From Candidatus Stramentimicrobium fermentans (GTDB lineage Bacteria; Atribacterota; Phoenicimicrobiia; Phoenicimicrobiales; Stramentimicrobiaceae), in NCBI GenBank assembly GCA_012520575.1, contig JAAYOB010000010.1, positions 1-54,463 on the forward strand: a stretch of 54,463 nt of DNA. Direction: 5' to 3'. Position 1 is the first letter of the stretch, and every line of letters begins with the position of its first letter. The notes under the pieces are model-generated. The model did not search any database and had not been told where the DNA came from. It saw nothing but the letters and a program-made list of their open reading frames with translations. The translations under genes were made by a program, and so were the position numbers. This document shows, in pieces, positions 46,499-54,349 of the stretch.

Positions 46499-47382
46499 TT
46501 AGAAACCTCTTTTTTTATATTAGAGAAGCTTTTTTCAGTACCAAAAAAAACGGTATTATCAGTCTGGCTACCATAGTCTGTCTCACGGCTACCTTGATCA
46601 TTGTGGGAATTTTTCTTATTATCTCTTTAAATATCAATATTTTTATAGCTAATCTGGAATCCCAATTGATTGCAGTAGCTTATTTAACAGATGACCTCTC
46701 TCAGGATGAGATTGAAAAGTTAGTTCAAAATACCGGTGGTTTGGAAGGGGTAAAAGGGGTCGATTATGTCTCCAAAGAAGAAGCCCTGCAAAGATTGAAA
46801 GAAGACTTAACTGAACACAAAGAGATTTTAGCTGGTATCCAGGAAAATCCACTCCCTTCTTCATTAGAGATTACTGTTTATGATAGTAATTATCTTGAGG
46901 AAGCTTCATACCAGATTAGTCAATTCAAGGGAATTGAAGAGGTCAATTACGGAGGTCAGCTGACTAAAAATTTATTGATAGTCTTTGAATTTATTCGAAA
47001 AGCCGGCTTAGGAATAATATTAGTACTGCTTTTTGTTTCTATCCTTATCATGTTTGCAGTAATAAAGATAAGTGTACATTCCCGACAGGAAGAAATAGAA
47101 ATAATGGCTCTGGTAGGTGCTACCAATTGGTTTATTAGATGGCCCTTTATTATCGAAGGTTTCTTTAAAGGACTCATCTCCTCCCTTTTAGCCTTTGCTG
47201 TACTGGGTAAGGCTTATCAATATTTTTCGGGTCAAGCTAAGGAAATCATTCCCTTTATTTCTATTAATCTTGAGGTAGATTTTGCACTAAGAATTGGTAT
47301 AATATTGCTGTTTCTTGGTATTTTTATCGGTGTTTTTGGCAGCATGCTTTCCTTAAGGAGGATAAGTTATGAGAAATTATAA
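46495..47382 (+). CDS. ftsX: Cell division protein FtsX
   Basis: The 295-residue protein has an N-terminal cytoplasmic stretch and a first membrane helix (about 20-45). An extracytoplasmic domain follows (about 50-160; VKGVDYVSKEEALQRLKEDL, NPLPSSLEITV). Three more helices with the FtsX-type motif EEIEIMALVGATNWFIRWPFIIEG complete it. FtsX passes the FtsE ATPase signal to a coiled-coil hydrolase regulator, here probably the next gene. The ATGA overlap with ftsE shows coupling. Confidence 0.93.
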   Translation: MIRNLFFYIREAFFSTKKNGIISLATIVCLTATLIIVGIFLIISLNINIFIANLESQLIAVAYLTDDLSQDEIEKLVQNTGGLEGVKGVDYVSKEEALQRLKEDLTEHKEILAGIQENPLPSSLEITVYDSNYLEEASYQISQFKGIEEVNYGGQLTKNLLIVFEFIRKAGLGIILVLLFVSILIMFAVIKISVHSRQEEIEIMALVGATNWFIRWPFIIEGFFKGLISSLLAFAVLGKAYQYFSGQAKEIIPFISINLEVDFALRIGIILLFLGIFIGVFGSMLSLRRISYEKL

Positions 47383-47399
47383 AGGTTGAGGAAAGGGTT

Positions 47400-48611
47400 T
47401 TGGGAAAAGAATTTTATAAGATAGTTTTCCTGCTTTTGCTAATTGTGTTTACCTTTTCTATATTGGCTGAGAAAAGTATTGCTGCAGACCAGAATGATAA
47501 TATTCAACAGCAACAAGAGCAGCTCAATAAGATAGAGCAGCGGAAAAAAGAAATACAGAAAGAAGTTGAAAGACTCAAACAGGAACAGGTAGATTATCAA
47601 AAATCTTTACAAAAAATTCAGCAATTGCTTGCCTCTGCTGAGAATGAAATGCAAACAACAAGAAAAACTTACGAAAATACTTTAAAAGAGATAGCAAAAC
47701 TGGAAGAACAGTTAGAGGTTGAGCAGAATATACTCGATTTACAATTAATAATTTTTAAAAGCAGAATGAAAAAATTTTACAAATATAATAATGTTTCTTA
47801 TCTGGCGGTCTTAGTTAACAGCAAAGATTTTTCTCAATTTTTGAATCGTTGCCGCTTTCTGGAGCAAATATTAGAAAATGATGCAGATATCATAAAACAG
47901 ATTAGCGAACAAGTTGAATTGGTAAAAAAGCAAAGAGATAGCCTTTATAATAAAAAGGAGATTACTAAGATGCTGGAGCAGGAAATAGCTAAAGAAAAAG
48001 AGAATATTGCCCTATCGGTAGAAGCTAAGAATAAATATCTGGTTAAGATTGAAGAAGAGAGAAAAAAACAACTCACTGTCTTAGCCGAATTGGAGAAATC
48101 TTCTGCACAAATAAAGGAAATTATTGAAATTGCTTATCGAGAAAGAGAAAAAGCGCAGCAGGCTCAACAAACACAGCAGCAGCAAAGGTCTGGAGCAGCG
48201 AATAAAGAGCCCACCTTGCAGGCTAAAAAAGGTATTTTTCAGCTGCCTTTAAAGGGCAGTATCAGTTCTGATTATGGCCAGCAAAAGCAGCCAGGAGTCA
48301 ATACTTATGTTTTTAATTCCGGTATCGATATAAATGCCCCCTTAGGTGAACCTGTTAGGGCAGTTAGTTTTGGAACGGTTATCTATATAGGAAATGTTAA
48401 GGGATATGGTGATATAATAATTTTAGACCATGGTGGTAATGTAGTTACCCTCTATGCTCATCTATCTAAAATATTGGTTAAACTAAATGGCCAGGTGGCA
48501 AAAGGTGAAATTATTGGGCAGGTTGGTATCAGTGGGGGTGTTCCTTCACCTAGATTGCATTTTGAAGTTAGAGTTGAAGGGAAACCGGTCAATCCCTTTG
48601 ATTGGCTTTAG
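47400..48611 (+). CDS. EnvC-like coiled-coil protein with M23/LytM domain
   Basis: The 403-residue exported protein has a signal segment (about residues 7-28). Long coiled coils follow (about 30-255, rich in Q, E and K), then a Q-rich linker and a C-terminal LytM domain (about 275-403). The domain has YAHL and LHFEVR, but the usual first zinc ligand in the HxGxD motif reads NSGIDINA. The position is Asn instead of His, so catalysis may be lost, as in E. coli EnvC, which activates amidases. Context with ftsEX and ctpA supports an EnvC-like role. Start is TTG 47400, after GAGGAAAGG. Confidence 0.87.
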   Translation: MGKEFYKIVFLLLLIVFTFSILAEKSIAADQNDNIQQQQEQLNKIEQRKKEIQKEVERLKQEQVDYQKSLQKIQQLLASAENEMQTTRKTYENTLKEIAKLEEQLEVEQNILDLQLIIFKSRMKKFYKYNNVSYLAVLVNSKDFSQFLNRCRFLEQILENDADIIKQISEQVELVKKQRDSLYNKKEITKMLEQEIAKEKENIALSVEAKNKYLVKIEEERKKQLTVLAELEKSSAQIKEIIEIAYREREKAQQAQQTQQQQRSGAANKEPTLQAKKGIFQLPLKGSISSDYGQQKQPGVNTYVFNSGIDINAPLGEPVRAVSFGTVIYIGNVKGYGDIIILDHGGNVVTLYAHLSKILVKLNGQVAKGEIIGQVGISGGVPSPRLHFEVRVEGKPVNPFDWL

Positions 48612-48669
48612 AAATATTTATATTACTGAATTGTATTTGTTTTTCTAAAATTATAGGATGGGTGGGGTG

Positions 48670-49869
48670 ATGGTAGATATTATGAAAAAAAGTTTAAAAA
48701 TTCGTTTATTATTGATTTTCTTTATCGTAATTGTTTTTGCTTTAGCTTATCTTGTTTCTGATACAGTAAACGGAAGTTCATATAAAGTAATATTGAATGA
48801 TCTGGATCCCTTAAAAGAAGTTTTCAATTTTATCAGAAATGATTATATTGATAAAGAGGTAGACCCGACCAGATTAGTACAGGGTGCTATTAAAGGAATG
48901 TTACAAGAATTAAACGACCCCTATTCCAGATACCTCAACCCCATAACTTTTCAAAGAGAACAGGAAAATATATTAATGGGTCATTTCGGCGGATTAGGAA
49001 TTCATGTAACTATGGTAGAGGAGCAGCTAACCGTGATATCTCCCATTGAAGATACCCCTGCTTATCAGGCCGGCATAAAAGCGAATGATAAGATCATGGC
49101 AATTGATGGAGAATCTACCAAAGGAATTTCTCTTGATGAAGCAGTTAATCTGATGCGTGGTGAGGAGGGGACTGCTGTAACACTGACAATTAAAAGGGAA
49201 AATATAGAGGATAACTTTGAGGTCGTTATTATCAGAGCTACTATTTCGGTAGAAGCAGTCAAAGAAAAGCTATTAGAAGATAATCAGATTGGCTATATTA
49301 GAATATCTACTTTTAATGCCAATACCGGGCCGGAACTAAAACGAGTTCTAAATGATTTTTCTAAAATACCCTTAGAAGGTATTATAATAGATTTGAGAAA
49401 TAATCCGGGCGGTCTTTTAGAATCTGCTATAGACGTTGCCAGCCAATTTATTAAAGTTGGCGATATAGTAAGAATTAAAGGCAGAAGCAGTTTCACCAAA
49501 GCATATTATTCTTACGGTAATACCTACCCCGATTGGCCTTTGGTAGTATTAGTAAACAAGGGTAGTGCCAGTGCTTCAGAAATAGTTGCCGGTGCAATAC
49601 AGGATAACTCCGAAGGTGTAGTATTGGGGGAGACTTCTTTTGGTAAGGGGTTGGTTCAACAGATTTATCCTTTATCCGATAATTCAGCAGTAACTATTTC
49701 TACTTCAGAGTACTATACCCCAAAGGGCAGAGTTATCAATAATATCGGTATTGAACCGGATATCTCGGTTACGGAGGAAGTGGATTCAGAAGAGGATGTA
49801 CAATTGGAAGCAGCTCTCAATTTCTTATTAAAAGAAAAAGTCATTATTCCTAGCAGAGATACAGGATGA
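48670..49869 (+). CDS. ctpA: C-terminal processing peptidase, S41 family
   Basis: This periplasmic serine protease has an N-terminal membrane anchor (about residues 8-26). A PDZ domain follows at about 90-170 (GHFGGLGIHVTM, APYQAGIKANDKI-like). The S41 catalytic core has IIIDLRNNPGGLL, the Ser nucleophile in KGSASASEIVAGA, and the Lys in ETSFGKGLVQ. ATG 48670 is preferred because GGTGGGG is just upstream. In-frame ATGs at 48658 and 48682 are alternatives. The order EnvC-CtpA-YibQ is typical of diderm bacteria. Confidence 0.92.
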   Translation: MVDIMKKSLKIRLLLIFFIVIVFALAYLVSDTVNGSSYKVILNDLDPLKEVFNFIRNDYIDKEVDPTRLVQGAIKGMLQELNDPYSRYLNPITFQREQENILMGHFGGLGIHVTMVEEQLTVISPIEDTPAYQAGIKANDKIMAIDGESTKGISLDEAVNLMRGEEGTAVTLTIKRENIEDNFEVVIIRATISVEAVKEKLLEDNQIGYIRISTFNANTGPELKRVLNDFSKIPLEGIIIDLRNNPGGLLESAIDVASQFIKVGDIVRIKGRSSFTKAYYSYGNTYPDWPLVVLVNKGSASASEIVAGAIQDNSEGVVLGETSFGKGLVQQIYPLSDNSAVTISTSEYYTPKGRVINNIGIEPDISVTEEVDSEEDVQLEAALNFLLKEKVIIPSRDTG

Positions 49870-50804
49870 AAAAAGATATCTGGAATTACATTTACTCTTT
49901 TTTACTTTCAATAATCTTAATATTGCTAATAGCCATATTTTTTAATCTGACTAAAGATGAGTATAATATAAAAAATAATATGGTTAATAAGAAAACTTTA
50001 ACTAACTCGGGATTATTAGAATTCGAGCAGCCTATCAGCAAAAGTGAAAAACGTTCTATTCTTTTGCATGATTTAATCGATCAGGGCGAGGAAGAATTCC
50101 AACTATTTGATAGGTTTATGAAAGATAGAAAAAAAGAGGAGCCGAAAGCTAAAGTCGCCATTATTATAGATGATATAGGATATCAGATGGAGGTAGTTGA
50201 ACAGATTAACAAATTAACTTTCCCGGTAGCAATCTCTATCTTGCCCTTTATGCCCTATTCCCAGCTAGCAGCTGAAAAGGGGAAGGAAAAAGGATTGACG
50301 GTTCTATTGCATTTGCCTATGGAGCCGCATGACGCCAATATTAATCCAGGCAAAGGTGCTATCTTTACTACTATGAATGAGCAGGAGATAAGAGCAAAAA
50401 TCTCAGCTAATTTGAAAGATATACCCAATATTGATGGGGTGAACAACCATATGGGCTCTAAGGCTACTGAGGATGTATATACCATGAGAATTGTCCTAAA
50501 AGAATTGAAGGAAAGAGATTTGTTTTTTGTGGACAGCAGGACCAGCCCTAATTCTATTGGCTATGAATTGAGCAAAGAAATGGATATTAATGCTGCCCAA
50601 CGCGATATCTTTTTGGATAATGAACAGAATGTAGAGTATATTAGAAATCAGGTAATGGCATTAAAAGGATTAGCTTTGAAAAATGGCTATGCAATTGCTA
50701 TTGGGCATCCTTATTGTAATACCATAACTGTGCTTAATGAAATAGAGTCGATGTTAGAGCCGGATGGTATAGAAATTGTGAGATTAGAAGAATTATTGGA
50801 ATAG
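49866..50804 (+). CDS. Divergent polysaccharide deacetylase family protein (YibQ-like)
   Basis: The 312-residue protein has an N-terminal membrane anchor (about residues 10-27) and a NodB-like deacetylase domain (about 95-310). Family motifs are VAIIIDDIGY, LLHLPMEPHD, GVNNHMGSKATED, FVDSRTSPNS and AIGHPYCNT. YibQ-like proteins occur mainly in diderms next to envC and ctpA. Their substrate is not established. It overlaps ctpA by four bases (ATGA). Confidence 0.9.
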   Translation: MKKDIWNYIYSFLLSIILILLIAIFFNLTKDEYNIKNNMVNKKTLTNSGLLEFEQPISKSEKRSILLHDLIDQGEEEFQLFDRFMKDRKKEEPKAKVAIIIDDIGYQMEVVEQINKLTFPVAISILPFMPYSQLAAEKGKEKGLTVLLHLPMEPHDANINPGKGAIFTTMNEQEIRAKISANLKDIPNIDGVNNHMGSKATEDVYTMRIVLKELKERDLFFVDSRTSPNSIGYELSKEMDINAAQRDIFLDNEQNVEYIRNQVMALKGLALKNGYAIAIGHPYCNTITVLNEIESMLEPDGIEIVRLEELLE

Positions 50805-50847
50805 AATAGAATAATATATATTAATTAATATTATTTAGGGTGGAAGA

Positions 50848-52314
50848 ATGGAGACAAAGAAAAAAAGTATCAGGGTACGATTTGCTCCTAGCCCAACTGG
50901 ATATCTGCACATTGGCGGAGCAAGAACAGCTTTATTTAACTGGTTATATACCAGACATTATAATGGAACCTTTGTTCTTAGGATTGAAGATACCGACCTA
51001 GTCAGGTCTACCGATGAGGCTGTAACTGCTATTCTGGATGGAATGAAATGGCTGGGCTTGGATTGGGATGAAGGGCCGGAAAAAGGCGGAGAATATGGAC
51101 CTTATTTTCAAACACAGAGGCTAAACTTATATAAACCGTTTGTTGACCGTTTATTGACCAGTGGAGAAGCATATTATTGCTATTGTACTCCGGAAGAGCT
51201 AAAAACAAGGCGCAAAAAGGAAATGGCTAGGGGGAAGGCCTATATTTATGACCGGAAATGCCTCAATCTAAGTGAAGCAGAAAAAGAAAAAATAAAGAGA
51301 GAGGGGAGAAAACCATCTATTAGGCTAAAAATGCCTGATAGAAAGATTATAGTGCAAGATTTAATTAAAGGAAAAATGGAATTTGATAGCAAACTGTTTA
51401 GTGATTTTGTCTTAGTCAAGTCGGATGGAATACCAACCTATAATTTCGCTGTAACGATTGATGATATTCTAATGAAAATATCTTTAGTAATGCGGGGAGA
51501 TGACCATATTTCTAATACCCCAAAACAGATAGTTATTTACCAGGCTTTAGAGGCCCCCATTCCTGACTTCGCCCATATTCCTATGATTATGGGTTCTGAT
51601 AATACTAGACTAAGCAAGAGGCATGGGGCTACTTCTGTGATGGAATTTCAAAAAATGGGCTTTTTGCCCGAAGCTGTTGTTAATTATATTGCTCATTTGG
51701 GATGGTCCTCAGGTACTGATAGGGAGGTATTTTCTACTGCAGAATTGATAGAAGGTTTTACTTTGGATAAAGTTTCCAGCCACGCTTCTATTTTTGACAT
51801 GGAAAAGTTAAACTGGTTTAATGGTGAGTATTTAAAAGAGATGCCAAATGAGATGTATGTAAAAAATTTGACTCCTTTTTTAGAAGAGGCTGGTTTTATT
51901 GACTATTTATCTGACATTGAAATGAAGAGCTGGCTAGAAAAGATAGTTTCGCTAATGAAGACTAGAGTAAAAAATTTTAGACAGTTTTTGGAATATGGAG
52001 ATTATTTTTTCAAGGAAGATTTTGTTACTGACGAGAATGCCGAACAAATATTGAAACAGAATGGTGTTAAAAATATTTTAAAAAACTTGGTAAAAGGGCT
52101 GCAGGAGTTAGATAGCTGGGATGAAGGAAGCATTGAGACTAAAGTAAGAGAAATTGCAACTCAGCTGAATATTAAAGGGAGGCAAATAATCCATCCCACG
52201 CGGGCTGCACTTTCAGGTAAAACAGTAGGACCAAGCCTATTTGCCTTAATGGAGGTATTGGGTAAAGATAAAAACATTAAAAGATTAGAAAAAACAATAG
52301 CTAATCTGGATTAG
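50848..52314 (+). CDS. gltX: Glutamyl-tRNA synthetase
   Basis: It charges tRNA-Glu with glutamate and, in bacteria lacking GlnRS, also tRNA-Gln for later amidation by GatCAB. The 488-residue class I synthetase has the HIGH-type motif in YLHIGGARTALFNW (residues 19-32). LRIEDTD and the KMSKS-type motif RLSKRHGATS follow at about residue 254. The C-terminal anticodon-binding helical domain is present. It is followed by tRNA-Gln and tRNA-Glu genes. Whether it is discriminating cannot be judged from motifs alone. Confidence 0.95.
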   Translation: METKKKSIRVRFAPSPTGYLHIGGARTALFNWLYTRHYNGTFVLRIEDTDLVRSTDEAVTAILDGMKWLGLDWDEGPEKGGEYGPYFQTQRLNLYKPFVDRLLTSGEAYYCYCTPEELKTRRKKEMARGKAYIYDRKCLNLSEAEKEKIKREGRKPSIRLKMPDRKIIVQDLIKGKMEFDSKLFSDFVLVKSDGIPTYNFAVTIDDILMKISLVMRGDDHISNTPKQIVIYQALEAPIPDFAHIPMIMGSDNTRLSKRHGATSVMEFQKMGFLPEAVVNYIAHLGWSSGTDREVFSTAELIEGFTLDKVSSHASIFDMEKLNWFNGEYLKEMPNEMYVKNLTPFLEEAGFIDYLSDIEMKSWLEKIVSLMKTRVKNFRQFLEYGDYFFKEDFVTDENAEQILKQNGVKNILKNLVKGLQELDSWDEGSIETKVREIATQLNIKGRQIIHPTRAALSGKTVGPSLFALMEVLGKDKNIKRLEKTIANLD

Positions 52315-52359
52315 TATATATGTTTAAGCTGTTTCAAGGGGAGAATTCGCCTTAGTGAC

Positions 52360-52387
52360 TTGACCTAAGAAATATATGTTGTAAAAT
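52360..52387 (+). promoter_or_regulatory. Promoter of the tRNA pair
   Basis: TTGACC (52360-52365), 16-nt spacer, TAAAAT (52382-52387), giving a start near 52394, about 16 nt before tRNA-Gln. Confidence 0.6.
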
Positions 52388-52409
52388 ATTAGGTGCTGTC
52401 TAAAAATAT

Positions 52410-52483
52410 TGAGGGATCGTCTAGTGGTAGGACACCAGACTCTGGATCTGGGAGCGGTGGTTCGACCCCACCTCCCTCAGCCA
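52410..52483 (+). tRNA. tRNA-Gln (anticodon CTG), CCA encoded
   Basis: The acceptor stem TGAGGGA pairs with TCCCTCA, followed by G73 and an encoded CCA. The D arm is GTCTAGTGGTAGGAC. The anticodon stem CCAGA/TCTGG holds the loop CTCTGGA with anticodon CTG. The T stem GGTGG/CCACC has the loop TTCGACC. The first pair is U1-A72, as expected for tRNA-Gln that is amidated by GatCAB. Confidence 0.92.
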
Positions 52484-52492
52484 ATAAGGAGT

Positions 52493-52567
52493 GGCGCAAT
52501 CGAATAGTGGTTAATTCAGCTGGCTCTCAATCAGCAAACGGGGGTTCAATTCCCCCTTGCGCCACCA
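52493..52567 (+). tRNA. tRNA-Glu (anticodon CTC), CCA encoded
   Basis: The acceptor stem GGCGCAA pairs with TTGCGCC, followed by A73 and CCA. The anticodon stem GCTGG/TCAGC holds the loop CTCTCAA with anticodon CTC. The T stem GGGGG/CCCCC has loop TTCAATT. The D stem is weak (GAA/TTC). Its first pair is G1-C72, unlike the neighbouring tRNA-Gln, as expected for tRNA-Glu. Confidence 0.9.
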
Positions 52568-52579
52568 GCTAAAATAAGG

Positions 52580-52602
52580 AGCAGGTCTTGCCTGCTTTTT
52601 TT
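52580..52602 (+). terminator. Intrinsic terminator after the tRNAs
   Basis: AGCAGG (52580-52585) pairs with CCTGCT (52591-52596) around a 5-nt loop and is followed by an unbroken T run to 52602. Confidence 0.85.
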
Positions 52603-52618
52603 AGTATTAGAAGGTCTG

Positions 52619-53656
52619 ATGAAAAAATTTATCGAGAATAGAAGAACTAAAGTAATTAAGATTGATCCTGATAATATTGATTGGAAACATCTGCAGGAAG
52701 CAGGGCAAGCTATCCGGGAGGGGGAATTAGTTGCCTTTCCCACTGAAACCGTATACGGATTGGGTGCCGATGCTTTGAATAAGGAGGCAGTTTTAAAAAT
52801 ATTTATGGCCAAAAAGAGGCCATTTTTAGACCCCCTGATTGTGCATGTTGGAAATATGGCAGAGGCAAACTGTTTAGTGGATGTTTTTCCGGCAGATGCT
52901 AAGAAGTTGGGCGAATTGTTTTGGCCCGGACCGCTAACTATGGTTTTGAAAAAAAGTAAAATAATTCCGGACATAGTTACTTCTAAGCTGGATACCGTAG
53001 CTATAAGAATTCCTAATCATAAAGTTGCTCTGGCATTAATTCAGGAAGCGCAACGGCCCATCGCTGCCCCCAGTGCCAATATCTTCAGCTACACCAGCCC
53101 TACTCGGGCTCAGCATGTTTTATCTGATTTAAAGGATAGGGTAGACATTGTACTTGACAGTGGTGAAACAAAGATAGGTGTAGAATCTACCGTCCTAGAT
53201 GTTACTGTCAAACCCTTTAAAATACTGAGATTAGGCGGTGCTACCTGGGAGAGTTTAAGAGAAGTAATTCCAGACATTATAATAGGTTCAGACCACGCAA
53301 TAATAAAAAAGTCACCAGGAATGTTAAAAAAACATTACTCCCCTAAAGCTAAATTGATATTGGTGGAAGACAAAGGTGAAGAAATGGTCAAAAGGATTCA
53401 AATGCTGGCACAATTATATAAAAGTGAAGGCAAACAAGTTGGCATACTCTCCTGCCAGGGAAACTCTGAAAAATATTCTGGTTTTTTAGTTAAAATTTTA
53501 GGGGAAGCAGAAGATCTGGAATCCTGTGCCCGCCATTTATATAGCCATTTAAGGGCTTTGGATAATGAAAAATGCGATATTATAATTTCGGAAAACTTTA
53601 GTGATAGAGGATTAGGCAGGGCAATAATGGATCGTTTACGGAAAGCATCCGGCTAA
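52619..53656 (+). CDS. L-threonylcarbamoyladenylate synthase, Sua5 type
   Basis: It makes threonylcarbamoyl-AMP from threonine, bicarbonate and ATP, the first step of t6A37 in ANN-decoding tRNAs. The 345-residue protein has the YrdC domain (about residues 20-215) with VAFPTETVYGLGADAL, AKKRPFLDPLIVHV, FWPGPLTMVL, PIAAPSANIFSYTSPT and STVLDV. A C-terminal Sua5 domain follows (about 240-345). AGAAGG precedes ATG 52619, which sits 17 nt after the tRNA terminator. Confidence 0.93.
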   Translation: MKKFIENRRTKVIKIDPDNIDWKHLQEAGQAIREGELVAFPTETVYGLGADALNKEAVLKIFMAKKRPFLDPLIVHVGNMAEANCLVDVFPADAKKLGELFWPGPLTMVLKKSKIIPDIVTSKLDTVAIRIPNHKVALALIQEAQRPIAAPSANIFSYTSPTRAQHVLSDLKDRVDIVLDSGETKIGVESTVLDVTVKPFKILRLGGATWESLREVIPDIIIGSDHAIIKKSPGMLKKHYSPKAKLILVEDKGEEMVKRIQMLAQLYKSEGKQVGILSCQGNSEKYSGFLVKILGEAEDLESCARHLYSHLRALDNEKCDIIISENFSDRGLGRAIMDRLRKASG

Positions 53657-53816
53657 CCATTCCCGATGTTAGTGAATTTTAACTAAAGCTGCCGATTATA
53701 AATATAGCATTACGTTAGTTCAGAAAGCCCACACTATACACATAATGCCACAAGAGTTGAAGAATAAACAGAAGTCCTTGTATCGGTCTAAGCATATTCG
53801 CTGTATATTAGGTTAA

Positions 53817-53845
53817 TGGCAAAATAGCTCAGAATATGTTATAAT
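53817..53845 (+). promoter_or_regulatory. Extended -10 promoter of smpB
   Basis: A perfect TATAAT (53840-53845) preceded by TGT gives an extended -10, with a weak TGGCAA (53817-53822) 17 nt upstream. It lies 24 nt before smpB. The rest of the 213-nt gap from 53657 holds no gene that I can see. Confidence 0.6.
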
Positions 53846-53869
53846 TATATCAGCCAAAAAGGAATTAAG

Positions 53870-54349
53870 ATGGCTCAAAAAGATAGAGAAGATTACCAGA
53901 TTATTACTGTAAATCGTAAAGCAAGGCACGATTATCATATTTTAGAAACATACGAAGCCGGACTTGTTTTAAGAGGGACCGAGGTTAAATCAATTCGTAA
54001 TAGCCAGGTCAGCATCAAGGAAAGCTATGCTCAATTTAAAGGGGAGGAATTGTTTATTGTTGATATGCATATTGCTCCCTATAAATTTGGCAATAGATTT
54101 AACTTAGAACCGAAAAGGGATAGAAAACTCCTTTTAAATAAGAGAGAATTGGGTAGAATAAAAGGAAATATAGATACAAAAGGAGTAACCGTTATTCCCT
54201 TAAGACTTTACTTTAAAAATGGCTATGCCAAATTAGAAATTGCATTGGCTAAGGGGAAAAAACTTTACGACAAAAGGAGAGACCTGACTGAGAAAGCAAT
54301 AAAGAGAGAATCAGAAAGAGAATTAAAAAATAAAACCTGGGGGCGATAG
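53870..54349 (+). CDS. smpB: SsrA-binding protein SmpB
   Basis: SmpB carries tmRNA to stalled ribosomes for trans-translation. The 159-residue protein has NRKARHDYHILETYEAGLVLRGTEVKSI (about residues 15-42), VDMHIAPY and RDRKLLLNKREL. The lysine/arginine-rich C-terminal tail KKLYDKRRDLTEKAIKRE is present, which enters the mRNA channel. The last codons (GGG CGA TAG) lie inside the 5' end of the tmRNA gene. This is a close physical link between the two partners. Confidence 0.96.
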   Translation: MAQKDREDYQIITVNRKARHDYHILETYEAGLVLRGTEVKSIRNSQVSIKESYAQFKGEELFIVDMHIAPYKFGNRFNLEPKRDRKLLLNKRELGRIKGNIDTKGVTVIPLRLYFKNGYAKLEIALAKGKKLYDKRRDLTEKAIKRESERELKNKTWGR

